Position numbers and translations under genes: made by a program. This document shows, piece by piece, positions 6,770 to 15,758 of a stretch of 16,029 bases of DNA. The stretch's first letter is position 1. Every line of letters starts with the position of its first letter. The stretch lies in the NCBI GenBank assembly GCA_020846515.1, contig JADLDX010000602.1:1-16029 (forward strand). The letters run 5' to 3'. Source of the stretch: Pirellulaceae bacterium. Its GTDB lineage: Bacteria > Planctomycetota > Planctomycetia > Pirellulales > Pirellulaceae. Under the pieces are notes generated by a model. That model had not been told where the DNA came from. It searched no databases and saw only the letters and a program-made list of their open reading frames with translations.

Positions 6770-9700
6770 TTACCGAAAGCTTGACGGCATCGGTGTCTGG
6801 CCGGTTCGAGACGCGTTGCCATTATACCGGTGGACTTGAGCATCACCAAGCACTCGATAGACCTTGGAATCAAAGATGTTATCGCTGGTCCACCACATCG
6901 ATCCATCAGGGCGATGCGTCATGCGCCGCAGTTCAGTCAAATTCAACGGACGTGCGCCGATGCGGCCAAAGACGGCGATCTGATGTCCCGATTCGTCCAC
7001 CGCGCGGTCGCGATCCATACCACGACTAATCGCCAATGCGTGGCCACCCTTGGGTAGTTTGTACGTCGCCACGAGAGCCGGCTGCGGTCGCGGGCTGAAA
7101 CCGTCGTTGCCATTAATTTCTGGACTGGTCAACTGAATGACCCGCAAACCATTCACTCCATCCGCCACGTAAGCAAATTGACTGACATTGGTAATGCCCA
7201 ACTGAACATCATGCGCATCGTTGATGCAACCACGGGCATCATAAACCTGGTCGATAAAAGCTGCATCGGGTCGAGTAACATCCAGGATTACCAAACCGTG
7301 TTTACCTGCGGCCACGTAGGCGTATGTCCGGGCAACATAGATCGAATGGGCATCGCTCAATGGGACATGATGAACAACTTTAGGTTGCGCGGGGGTGGAT
7401 ATATCGAGCACGGCAACGCCATGATGATCCGTCACAAATGCATATCGAAATTGCGCTGTCACGCTGTGGGGATGCGATAGATGTTCAGCTTCGCCGACGA
7501 TGGCGGTGATTTTAGGCTTGAGAGGTTCGTTGAGATCGACGACCACCAGTCCCTTGTCACAGCAGACATAAGCATATGTCCCGACAAACGCGATTGACTT
7601 GGCTCCGCACAACAAACCATTCGGATTGAACGTAGCGGCGCGCTCCAAATAGTTGTTCAGCGGATTGCCGTCTAGAAGTGTGCCTGCCCCGACCAGAATC
7701 AAACCTTCGTACTTGTCCGCTACATAGACGTAAGCGTACAAGGGGTGTATCGCGGGCTCTTGATTGTTCGGATCCTGCTTGCGCGTTGGATCGGGCGCAA
7801 TGGTCGTCGGCGCAGCCACGGCCTGCGCGTACTTGGTACGCACGTAGAATCGTTGTCCCAGTGGCGATACTGGCGCTGTTGTAATCCGTTCAGCGAACGC
7901 TTTGTGGTCGATAAAAGCGATATCGAAGATTCTCAGTCCGCCTTCGCCGCAGGCCGCATACAGGTATTCACCACGATGCTGGATATCGAGCACCTCAGGC
8001 TTTCGGTAACTGGGCGAGATAGCTTCGAGGATATCGCGGCCGGGATGTTCATGACTGTGCTCCAGCAAGCCATCTTTCTCGCGATGCTCGCGATAATTGT
8101 TTGGGTAAGCGGTTGCGTGCAGTGAACTACCAATGACTGCTTGGGGTTCACTGGTCTCGGTGACGACCACAGCTTCGAATCCGTGCTCGCCGGCGGCTAC
8201 GTAGCAATACTTGCCGATGAAGTTAGTGAAACCGGTGCCCTGCATCGACAGTTGGGACATGATGGCATTGTTGTCGTTGTTTACCGAAAGATGGCAATCG
8301 GTACAGCTCTTGGTCTCAAACGTCCCGGACTTTGAATGGGATGTTTCATTTTTCCATCCCGGGCCGCCGCGGACCGTGTGCGGTACGTTGGTCGAGAACG
8401 CGATGCCGCTCAGTCCATCTCCGCTGATCGTTTGCTGTTGAGCATAAATGGATTCGCGGTTGGAATTGTAACTACTAACATGAATGGCACAGCTGCTTCG
8501 CGCGGGGCCAATGCGATTGCCTGTGACATCGCCGTCGCGAGCCAACATGAAGACGTCATCACGCAATGTTTGAAAGTTGTAGCTGGTTCGATTGCGCGAG
8601 ACATCGCCCATATTGTGTAACTCTGGCGATTTGATATTGGCTTTCTGTGGCAAGTGGCAACCGAAGCAGCTTGGGTTCCAACTGCTGTGGCACGAGATAC
8701 AGGACATGTTTTTGTCGCTATGTCGACAGTTATCGAAGTCGGCTTGTGTCGTGCCGCCCCACTCCACTTTGCCGTCGGCACCCAATCTGGCCGACTTAGC
8801 CGCGTGGCTGCGCGGATTGTAATTCGGGTTGTCTGGACGCACTGTGTCGGCCGTTTGAGTGATCTCCCAAGTTAGATTGGGTTCCACAGTGCTCCGCTGA
8901 ATCAGACGCGGACGTTCGCCCGGTTCCTGCACGATCTCAAACTGAGGCTTGCCGAACGTGGTGCGGAGAGCCAGTAAGTTCGTGCCGTCGATCGCGGCGG
9001 CTGGTCCCGTAGTTGGCAGTCGCAACGGTTTACCCTCGGCGGCCTGCTGATTGAGCTTTTCCAGCAGACTTTGGCTGGCCGTGCCATGACAATCTATGCA
9101 CTGGATTTCGATAGCCGCACGCACTTCGCCATATAACTTGCCATCACCATGCGAGTCCTGATAGAAATGGCAATCGGTACAATGCATACCGCGCTCCATA
9201 TGGATATCCATCATGTGCACGGGCAGGCCATCGCGCTGCTTGCCGGTTTGCTTCTCCTGGTCGCTTGGCGGCACCATGGCAGCCTGCAGAGTTTCTGAAT
9301 TGACTTGGACCGGGGCTCCTCGCCAATCGAGCAATTGCCCCGAGCGATCTTTTTTGTACACAGCCCGAAACACCCAGCCGTGGCCATGAAAGTCGGCGAA
9401 CTGTGTGTGCTTCAGATGTGGATTCAGGTCGGTGACATTCGCTAAGAACTCAGGATCACCCCAATGGCCGCGCACCGCGGCTTCTTCTGGATTGCTCATC
9501 GTCGTTTGGATATACTCTTCCGCCGTCGGCTCCTTTTGATGTTTGGGGTACATCAATTGCCCATCGGTTTCGTTGTCCCACCACATGTAACCCAAATATG
9601 TGTTGAGCACGTTGGTGCCAGGATGGATATGGCATACCATGCACTGACTAGTCGGCATGCGTAATTCAAACTTGTGTTGAATCGGATGGCCAGATTGGGT

Positions 9701-11137
9701 TTTGGAAATGGTGGGATCAATCGCTTGGACCCATTCATCCGTTTGGGCTGCCGCCAAACCTCGATTGCCGTACTTGGCCAAGAAACCGCTGGCGATGGGA
9801 TCGCGATCGTTGGCATACAGGACATGGCAGGCCGAACAACCGCTGCTGCGATAGTCACCCGCATGGTCATTGGTGCCCATGAAGTTGAGCGTTGGGTCGA
9901 GCAGTCGCGTCTTTTGCAAGCCGATAAAGACAGGGTCGGTACGATTCTCGGTACCCAGGCCTCGATTGCTTAGGCGTTCGCGCGGTCTACCGGCTTCTTC
10001 CAGACGTTCAGGGATGCCAGTCTCCGCGCGAAAGCGTCCGCCGCGCTCGAAGATGCGCAGGATGTTGCCTGGCTGCGACACTTGATACGGAATCAAAGGT
10101 TCTAAGAACGGCAACACACCCTTCTTACGGATCTCCTCCTCTGTGGGTGCGGGCACGGTCATGACGCGCTGCGGCACGCCATGCATGCTATAGCTTTCAC
10201 CGTATCGGGGGCGTTTGTCGGATACGCCGCCATTGTTGTAAAGCGCTGCGCCCCACAACATACATCCATGCGTCATCATGCTGGTGCGAAGCTGCAACAC
10301 TTCCTTGGCATGGCATTGACCGCAAGCGATATGAGCCACGCGCGAGTCGCCGGGATTGACGAAGCGCACAAATTCGGGCGATTCATGATTGAGCAAGGTG
10401 TAACTGCGCACGGGATTGGCTGCGCCTTTCCAGACTTCGGCAAATCGTGCTGGCACGTGGGCTTGGCGTATATCGTTACAATCTGCATTGCCGCCGTGGC
10501 AATCGGTACAGCCAATGCGCACCGAATTGATGGGATGCATGTGCCCCACGTCGGTATGACAACCAATACACGACCGACTCTTGCTGGCCGCCTCGTCCGC
10601 CGTCTGATGGATCATGTCCGTATGTCGCATCGACTCGGGAATGGGATACGACGTATTGTCGGCCACGCCTAAGCGACGCGCATATTCCCAAGGGTCCGCA
10701 CCTTTGTACGCAATATTGGCTTCGTTGCGATCGCTGAATCGCGAATGATAACCATTGAATTCCGGTAAGGGGACCTTAACTTGATCGGATGCCGCTGGCA
10801 TGGGCGCTGCTGACATACTCGACGGTGACAAGGCCGTTGTGGATGGTAGCGTGTTTGGAAATTGCTTGGGTTGGCTGACCGGGCCCGAGTGGGGCTGTGT
10901 TGAGCCGGCTGGAACGACACGATTGTTGTGTGCGCGACCGGTTTGATAACCAGCATCTTTTACTGGGTTGCCAGGGCTCTGGGGTGCACGGGGAATTGGC
11001 TTGGGCTGTTGGAACAGTCGCTTGACCTGGCTTTGCAAAGTTGGCCGGTCCTGGGCGCATGCCGTTGAAACGACAGCCCATCCGCACAGCAGACAACTGA
11101 AGCGAAACGCGAGTCCACGCCAGCCATTAACACTCAT
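6770..11137 (-). CDS. Decaheme cytochrome c fused to a seven-repeat LVIVD-type beta-propeller
   Basis: The protein has 1455 residues. A signal peptide ends near STACA|QD (residue 28). A Pro/Ser/Gln-rich linker (about 30-120) follows. Ten CXXCH sites lie at 190, 210, 272, 434, 499, 653, 680, 813, 824 and 945 (CIGCH, CTDCH, CGQCH, CSACH, CMVCH, CTDCH, CIDCH, CISCH, CFGCH, CTDCH). The region is rich in His that can serve as distal ligands. From about 976 to 1340 there are seven repeats of the type YAYVAAGKHGLVILDV (also YCYVAAGEHG, YLYAACGEGGLRIFDI, YAYVYVADKYEGLILV, YAYVCCDKGLVVVDL, YAFVTDHHGVAVLDI, FAYVADGVNGLRVIQL), as in LVIVD-repeat propellers. The start is ATG at 11137, with AGGAAG 6 nt upstream; a GTG at 11161 is rejected. 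It follows a beta-barrel gene by 45 nt, which suggests an outer-membrane electron conduit or surface reductase. I do not recognise a named enzyme. Confidence 0.9.
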   Translation of the reverse strand: MSVNGWRGLAFRFSCLLCGWAVVSTACAQDRPTLQSQVKRLFQQPKPIPRAPQSPGNPVKDAGYQTGRAHNNRVVPAGSTQPHSGPVSQPKQFPNTLPSTTALSPSSMSAAPMPAASDQVKVPLPEFNGYHSRFSDRNEANIAYKGADPWEYARRLGVADNTSYPIPESMRHTDMIHQTADEAASKSRSCIGCHTDVGHMHPINSVRIGCTDCHGGNADCNDIRQAHVPARFAEVWKGAANPVRSYTLLNHESPEFVRFVNPGDSRVAHIACGQCHAKEVLQLRTSMMTHGCMLWGAALYNNGGVSDKRPRYGESYSMHGVPQRVMTVPAPTEEEIRKKGVLPFLEPLIPYQVSQPGNILRIFERGGRFRAETGIPERLEEAGRPRERLSNRGLGTENRTDPVFIGLQKTRLLDPTLNFMGTNDHAGDYRSSGCSACHVLYANDRDPIASGFLAKYGNRGLAAAQTDEWVQAIDPTISKTQSGHPIQHKFELRMPTSQCMVCHIHPGTNVLNTYLGYMWWDNETDGQLMYPKHQKEPTAEEYIQTTMSNPEEAAVRGHWGDPEFLANVTDLNPHLKHTQFADFHGHGWVFRAVYKKDRSGQLLDWRGAPVQVNSETLQAAMVPPSDQEKQTGKQRDGLPVHMMDIHMERGMHCTDCHFYQDSHGDGKLYGEVRAAIEIQCIDCHGTASQSLLEKLNQQAAEGKPLRLPTTGPAAAIDGTNLLALRTTFGKPQFEIVQEPGERPRLIQRSTVEPNLTWEITQTADTVRPDNPNYNPRSHAAKSARLGADGKVEWGGTTQADFDNCRHSDKNMSCISCHSSWNPSCFGCHLPQKANIKSPELHNMGDVSRNRTSYNFQTLRDDVFMLARDGDVTGNRIGPARSSCAIHVSSYNSNRESIYAQQQTISGDGLSGIAFSTNVPHTVRGGPGWKNETSHSKSGTFETKSCTDCHLSVNNDNNAIMSQLSMQGTGFTNFIGKYCYVAAGEHGFEAVVVTETSEPQAVIGSSLHATAYPNNYREHREKDGLLEHSHEHPGRDILEAISPSYRKPEVLDIQHRGEYLYAACGEGGLRIFDIAFIDHKAFAERITTAPVSPLGQRFYVRTKYAQAVAAPTTIAPDPTRKQDPNNQEPAIHPLYAYVYVADKYEGLILVGAGTLLDGNPLNNYLERAATFNPNGLLCGAKSIAFVGTYAYVCCDKGLVVVDLNEPLKPKITAIVGEAEHLSHPHSVTAQFRYAFVTDHHGVAVLDISTPAQPKVVHHVPLSDAHSIYVARTYAYVAAGKHGLVILDVTRPDAAFIDQVYDARGCINDAHDVQLGITNVSQFAYVADGVNGLRVIQLTSPEINGNDGFSPRPQPALVATYKLPKGGHALAISRGMDRDRAVDESGHQIAVFGRIGARPLNLTELRRMTHRPDGSMWWTSDNIFDSKVYRVLGDAQVHRYNGNASRTGQTPMPSSFR

Positions 11138-11143
11138 TTGCAA

Positions 11144-11149
11144 CTTCCT
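11144..11149 (-). promoter_or_regulatory. Ribosome binding site of the decaheme-propeller gene
   Basis: On the minus strand AGGAAG lies 6 nt before the ATG at 11137. It is the best Shine-Dalgarno match in the window and places the start just ahead of the signal peptide. Confidence 0.65.
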
Positions 11150-11182
11150 GTCGCTTAGCACGTCGACGCTTCCGATTCGGGA

Positions 11183-13111
11183 TTAGTATTCAAACGTGGT
11201 TTCGAGGAAGCCGGCGATATGATTCCGGGTTTGCCCGTCCAAGTCTTGAAACAGGTCGCGGAATCCGTCGCCCGCCAGCAGAGTACTCAAGCCTGATACC
11301 AACAAAATGTTGTTATTGAGCAAGGGCCGGTATTCGGCACCCAAGCTCACATCTGTCCCGATAAAGTTCCGGACCTCGCCAGTGAAGAGGTAAGTCTCAA
11401 GCACTTCGGTCTGATTGAACCACAAGAGATTTGTGTTTTGGATGAGCCGCAATTTGGGCGTTAGATCGCTATCTACGCCAAAGTTCACCAAGTGTAAACC
11501 TGGATTCACAAAGTTTGTTTGCCCTTGGAATTTGCCGTTGCGCATACTGGGCGTCAAACTCAAGCGATTGGTTAACTCAACACCAAACAATCGAATGCCT
11601 TGACGTCCCCAGTAACTGAACTCGGTACCGGCAAAGTTTGGATTGGCGAAAATGGCATCAAAGCCGGTTGCATGTTCGTTGTTGGGGTCGGCGTCGCCCG
11701 AACTATAAAAATACGAAGTACGAAAACGCATCCAGTCTCGGTCGTACGATAGCTCCAAAGCTCCCATCCAGGCGCTAATGTCTTGCCGCCGTCCAGCAAT
11801 GGGATTGAGTAAGTCTTGACCGAAAACATAGTAGAGCGCGCTCGACACATTGATGCGTTCGATATGGCCATTGCTGGCAGCGCCCAAGTAGTAGGATCGT
11901 ACTTCGTGAGGTTGGAACACGCCCACCGGATCAGGTCGAACAAGAAAATTGTTGAGGTCGAACTCTCGACTGGCTTTGTCGCGATTGGCGTGCATCGATA
12001 CGTTGACGTTGTAGCCCGGGTAAAGAAAGTCTTGCCGATAGTAGTTGGCAATCAGTGTGTTCTGATGGCGATCTTTCTCCAGCCGATTTAATAAGCTATT
12101 GGAGTCTTTTTCCATCTGGTCAAACCAGATAACGTTGTATTGATCGCGATTGGCTTGCCGGGTTCCAAACAACCTAACGGCACGGTTGGTATCAGAAAAG
12201 ATGAAGCCGCGAAAGTCGCTGGTAAACGTCTGACTGCCAACGCGCGTGGACAAGAAGTCATAATACGGACTGGTATCGATGAGCTTGGCCTCGGCGAACC
12301 ACTCTTGCAACGTGAAGTCCTGCCGAAAACGACTTTGCCCGGAGCGAACGTCCGGGCTGACTACTGCCAGTTCGTCGGCAACCAGGTGATTCATGTTGAA
12401 AACGGACTCGACCTTGATGCGCCAGTCCGGTGGCTTAAATGACGTATTTCCGTGAAACAAGTCGAACGATAGCGAGGTATTCTGTGCGAATGTATAAGAA
12501 TCGGGATCGCCAAAGAAACCGGCGTCAAATGGATTGCGAGTCGCTTCGAAAGGTGTGATTGGGGTCGGCAGGTCCCGTGCTTCAAACAGATTGAAGTTTT
12601 TGGCGTTCAGTCGTAGAAACGCATGTTGCCCAAAGATGGGGTAGTCACCTTTCAGTACGTTCTGGTTGTATGGGTCCCAGAGTGAGCCCTCCACTCCCAA
12701 GTAGTCGTCTTGTCCCGGATGACCTTTGCCATAACGATCATAGTCGGGAATTCCCAAACGCCAGCGATCTTCAATAGGTTCGAATTGGGCGACCGACTGT
12801 TGTTCCCGCGGAGCTATGCCGCTTGGGCCGGTGTAACCATGGGGAGCATCGTCCGGCATCTGGATAAAGGGCGTGCGCAGATCGATCAGCGGATCTGGTG
12901 ACGGTAATGCCTGGCCGATTTCAAACGGGTCCCGTAGTACCTTGGGTTTTGCGTCTGAGGCATTGCCTGCTGAGCCTCCTAAGGCAGGAGAAAGTCTCAA
13001 CAACTCGCCCGAAACAATCGGAGCAGGCGTGTTCTCAGACGGAGCCTGGCCAAAAGCGGCCAGGGCCAAGCCAGCAGCGATGACTAAGGTTAGCGTGGGG
13101 CGCAAACGCAT
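11183..13111 (-). CDS. Outer-membrane beta-barrel protein (putative porin of a porin-cytochrome pair)
   Basis: The 642-residue protein starts with a textbook signal peptide (MRLRPTLTLVIAAGLALAAFGQ|A). After a Pro-rich segment of about 100 residues it consists of alternating polar/apolar stretches rich in Tyr, Phe, Trp, Asn and Asp, such as YNVNVSMHANRDK, RFRTSYFYSSGDADPNNE and LRLIQNTNLLWFNQTEV. The chain ends in LETTFEY, with the C-terminal aromatic residue used by the BAM machinery. The Asp/Asn-rich turn after SSGDADP recalls AlgE-type (alginate export) and porin barrels. No cysteine heme motif is present. The gene lies 45 nt upstream of the decaheme cytochrome, so the barrel may hold that protein as MtrB holds MtrA; this is inference from order. 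The start was set at ATG 13111, directly before the signal peptide; an in-frame ATG at 13204 would add 31 residues and leave only 23 nt to the divergent gene. Confidence 0.75.
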   Translation of the reverse strand: MRLRPTLTLVIAAGLALAAFGQAPSENTPAPIVSGELLRLSPALGGSAGNASDAKPKVLRDPFEIGQALPSPDPLIDLRTPFIQMPDDAPHGYTGPSGIAPREQQSVAQFEPIEDRWRLGIPDYDRYGKGHPGQDDYLGVEGSLWDPYNQNVLKGDYPIFGQHAFLRLNAKNFNLFEARDLPTPITPFEATRNPFDAGFFGDPDSYTFAQNTSLSFDLFHGNTSFKPPDWRIKVESVFNMNHLVADELAVVSPDVRSGQSRFRQDFTLQEWFAEAKLIDTSPYYDFLSTRVGSQTFTSDFRGFIFSDTNRAVRLFGTRQANRDQYNVIWFDQMEKDSNSLLNRLEKDRHQNTLIANYYRQDFLYPGYNVNVSMHANRDKASREFDLNNFLVRPDPVGVFQPHEVRSYYLGAASNGHIERINVSSALYYVFGQDLLNPIAGRRQDISAWMGALELSYDRDWMRFRTSYFYSSGDADPNNEHATGFDAIFANPNFAGTEFSYWGRQGIRLFGVELTNRLSLTPSMRNGKFQGQTNFVNPGLHLVNFGVDSDLTPKLRLIQNTNLLWFNQTEVLETYLFTGEVRNFIGTDVSLGAEYRPLLNNNILLVSGLSTLLAGDGFRDLFQDLDGQTRNHIAGFLETTFEY

Positions 13112-13165
13112 AATGACGGCGCTGGTAATTGGGGAGGACTTTTTGGACTGCGAAGATCTTATCGG

Positions 13166-13194
13166 TTGAATGGAGTTGGCGGCTGGAGCATAAT
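13166..13194 (+). promoter_or_regulatory. Possible sigma70-like promoter for the dockerin/GlcG protein
   Basis: TTGAAT (13166-13171) and CATAAT (13189-13194) are spaced by 17 nt, which would start transcription near 13202, about 26 nt before the ATG at 13228. It lies within the 116-nt spacer between divergent genes. The match is reasonable but short motifs like these occur by chance. Confidence 0.3.
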
Positions 13195-13227
13195 CTTCAT
13201 ACAATCTCTCAAAATGGTAAAATATTC

Positions 13228-15696
13228 ATGTTGCGCAAACTTTTTCGCTCGCACGTGCAGGCTCGTCCACGCCCGTTGGCTTTTGAGCAATTTGAACAGC
13301 GCCACATGATGGCTGACTGCGGGCGGCACAATGTCACTTTGCCGGCCGACGTCGATACCGACCGTGTGGTTGCTCCTATCGATGCCTTAATACTGATCAA
13401 CTTACTGAACAACGATGTTGATCGCAGTTTGTGCTCGTCCAACGCCAGCGGTGAAGAGACTTTGTTGGTCGATGTCAACAACGATGGCTGGCTGTCCCCC
13501 ATCGATGCCTTGCTGGTCATCAACAACATCAATGAGGCCAATTCCCAGCAGGTACTGAGTAAGAAAGCCCAGTTTCCGTCCAGCTTGAGCGAGAAAGACG
13601 CGGTGGCTGGAAATTTAATTTTGGCATCCGAAGTTCAAACCTTGCTCACACGAGCCTCACAGGCGAGTCGTTCTAACGATGCCATCATCGCTGTGGTGGA
13701 TCGCTCGGGCAATATTCTGGGAGTGCGTGTCGAAGAGGGGGTGACCATAACGGATGCCAAGGAGCTGGCCTTTGCTATCGATGGCGCGGTTGCCAAAGCC
13801 AGGACGGCTGCCTTCTTCAGCAGCAATGCCGCTCCTTTGACCAGCCGCACCATTCGCTTTATCAGTCAGTCGACGATGACTCAGCGTGAAGTCGAATCGT
13901 CGCCGGGCAACATTAACCCACAATATCAGGGACCAGGGTTTGTGGCTCCGATTGGTGTGGGTGGACATTTTCCACCGGAAGTACCATTCACACCACAAGT
14001 GGATTTGTTCGCGATTGAACATCAAAGCCGGGATAGCCAGTCGATAAATGCTGGTGCCGATGGCCAGCGTGGGACAGCCGACGATCTGAAATTGGCTAAT
14101 CGATTTAATGTCGATAAAGATTACGTGGCTCTTGGAGCTGAGAAGTTTTTTGAAACCTGGCCAGAGTCCTATGGAGTTGCGTCAGGCACGGATCCGGCTG
14201 GCCAGTCACGCGGGATCGCTACGCTGCCGGGTGGCATTCCTCTGTATAAAGATGCCGTTGTTAAGGACGTTAGCCAAGGCATCAATCTAGTCGGCGGTAT
14301 AGGCGTGTTCTTCCCGGGATCTGACGGGTTTGCGACGCATGAGCAAGGCTTCTTGCATACCTCTGAAAACAATGGTGTCACGCAGAGCGAAGCTCAACGC
14401 ACAAATGCCTCACGCGTGCTGGAGAGTGAGTTTATCGCGTTAGTGGCTGCGACGGGTGGCGGCTTCGTTGGCCCAGCGTCCCTGGTCCGCGATTTGACAG
14501 AGTTCAACAGCAAACTTGCACCACTACCCAACTTCCGAATGCCGATTGGTAGACTAGATTTGGTGGGCATTACGCTCGAGGTCTTCGGTCCCAATCCCAC
14601 GACGGATAGTCCCAGACCAGGTTTGGATCGGTTGATCAAAGTTGGTCGCACCCTAGGCCCGCTTGGTGCGTCGAGCGGCAGTGACCAAATTGTGAACCCA
14701 GCAAAACAGCAATATCTGGGTGGCCAGCCAGTCCCTGAACGATGGTTAGTCATACCCCATGATTCATCGGTCAGCAGTTTGAAGGCCGCACACGTCGAGC
14801 AGATGATTCATCAAGCGATCGCGCAGGCAGAGTTGACTCGGGCGGCGATTCGATTGACCGACAAGTTCCGGCCTGGCGCGCGGACCAGCATGGTCATATC
14901 CGTGGCAGATACCAATGGCGAATTGCTGGGCGTGTACCGCATGCCCGATGCTACCGTCTTCTCCATTGATGTATCGGTCGCCAAGGCCCGCAATACCGCC
15001 TATTATGCTGATGCCCAAAGCTTGCAAGCCGTCGACCGGGTTGACTTCAATCAAGATGGTGTGTTCGGTACGGTGACAACCAGCTTGACCGGTGGCGATA
15101 CACTACCCTTGGGAACGGCGCTGACCAATCGCACTTTTCGTTTCTTAGCCGAGCCACGATATCCGACGGGGATTGAGTTTGGTCCCGTCAACGGCCTGAT
15201 CAACGATCCAAATAAACAGCTCATTGATCAGCGCCCGGACATAGCCGCGCAGATTGGACCGTTCAGTATCCTGCAGCTTCCTGGCATCCATCCCAAGACT
15301 GGTGAAAATTTAGTAAACGACGTTCCGCTGTCAATCGAAGTCTATGCTTCGGCCAGTACATCCAGTCCCGTGGCGTTTGATGCGTTCAATCCGAGCCGCA
15401 ACTTCCGCGATCCAGGTGATGAAGGCGTGATGATTGCTGAGAAAAACGTGGCTTACCCATTAGCCAATCAAAATGGCATAGTCTTCTTCCCCGGTAGTAC
15501 TCCGGTCTATGTCGGCGGTTCATTATTGGCCGGAGGCTTGGGCGTGAGCGGCGACGGTGTCGACCAAGACGACGTGGTGACCGCCTATGGACAAATCGGC
15601 TTCGCCGCTCCAGATACTTTACGTGTCGACAATTATTCGATCGGCAGCGTGCGATTGCCTTTCCAAAAGTTCAATCGCAATCCCAATGGTGCGTAG
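13228..15696 (+). CDS. Secreted protein with dockerin-like repeats and two GlcG/HbpS-like (heme-binding family) domains
   Basis: The 822-residue protein begins with MLRKLFRSHVQARPRPLAFE; the motif RPLAFEQFEQRHMMA (15-29) is the export/sorting type seen at the start of many planctomycete surface proteins. Two dockerin-like Ca-binding loops follow: DVDTDRVVAPIDALILIN (from 41) and DVNNDGWLSPIDALLVIN (from 82). Next come two GlcG/HbpS-like domains. The first has IIAVVDRSGNILGV...AKARTAAFF in its N half (about 128-217) and GGIPLYKDAV...GGIGVFFPG in its C half (334-367). The second has VISVADTNGELLGVYRMPD...AKARNTAYY (about 519-597) and GSTPVYVGG...GGLGVSGDGVDQDD (748-792). In both, an insert of more than 100 residues separates the halves. 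HbpS relatives bind or degrade heme, which fits the cytochrome neighbourhood, but heme binding here is inferred. The start at 13228 sits directly before the export motif; an upstream ATG at 13129 is in frame but unlikely. Confidence 0.8.
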   Translation: MLRKLFRSHVQARPRPLAFEQFEQRHMMADCGRHNVTLPADVDTDRVVAPIDALILINLLNNDVDRSLCSSNASGEETLLVDVNNDGWLSPIDALLVINNINEANSQQVLSKKAQFPSSLSEKDAVAGNLILASEVQTLLTRASQASRSNDAIIAVVDRSGNILGVRVEEGVTITDAKELAFAIDGAVAKARTAAFFSSNAAPLTSRTIRFISQSTMTQREVESSPGNINPQYQGPGFVAPIGVGGHFPPEVPFTPQVDLFAIEHQSRDSQSINAGADGQRGTADDLKLANRFNVDKDYVALGAEKFFETWPESYGVASGTDPAGQSRGIATLPGGIPLYKDAVVKDVSQGINLVGGIGVFFPGSDGFATHEQGFLHTSENNGVTQSEAQRTNASRVLESEFIALVAATGGGFVGPASLVRDLTEFNSKLAPLPNFRMPIGRLDLVGITLEVFGPNPTTDSPRPGLDRLIKVGRTLGPLGASSGSDQIVNPAKQQYLGGQPVPERWLVIPHDSSVSSLKAAHVEQMIHQAIAQAELTRAAIRLTDKFRPGARTSMVISVADTNGELLGVYRMPDATVFSIDVSVAKARNTAYYADAQSLQAVDRVDFNQDGVFGTVTTSLTGGDTLPLGTALTNRTFRFLAEPRYPTGIEFGPVNGLINDPNKQLIDQRPDIAAQIGPFSILQLPGIHPKTGENLVNDVPLSIEVYASASTSSPVAFDAFNPSRNFRDPGDEGVMIAEKNVAYPLANQNGIVFFPGSTPVYVGGSLLAGGLGVSGDGVDQDDVVTAYGQIGFAAPDTLRVDNYSIGSVRLPFQKFNRNPNGA

Positions 15697-15721
15697 GCCG
15701 TAATCGCTCAGTGCTTGTCAC

Positions 15722-15751
15722 GGCTACCATTTCTCATGATGGATCGTAGCC
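15722..15751. terminator. Inverted repeat after the dockerin/GlcG gene, possible terminator
   Basis: GGCTAC (15722-15727) pairs with GTAGCC (15746-15751) around an 18-nt loop, 25 nt after the stop codon. There is no U-run, so a Rho-independent terminator is doubtful. GTAGCCA is also the end of the units in the 4664-4854 array, so this may be a decayed copy of that repeat. Confidence 0.35.
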
Positions 15752-15758
15752 ATTGTTA

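Noticed and set aside
7745..8125. Plus-strand open frames inside the decaheme gene, some over 100 codons
   Set aside because: They are antisense to a long gene with clear heme motifs and propeller repeats, and their translations show no domain or export signal.
6770..11137. Identification as hydroxylamine oxidoreductase, octaheme tetrathionate reductase or a PQQ-type quinoprotein
   Set aside because: The heme number and spacing do not fit the octaheme enzymes, and the propeller repeats are of the LVIVD type without PQQ-binding tryptophan-docking motifs.
11138..11161. GTG start for the decaheme-propeller gene
   Set aside because: The extra eight residues overlap the AGGAAG ribosome binding site of the ATG at 11137, which is the better start.
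13112..13204. Longer N terminus for the beta-barrel protein from ATG 13204
   Set aside because: It adds 31 polar residues ahead of an otherwise textbook signal peptide and nearly removes the divergent promoter region. It is not fully excluded, because planctomycete signal peptides can be long and GAGAG lies upstream.
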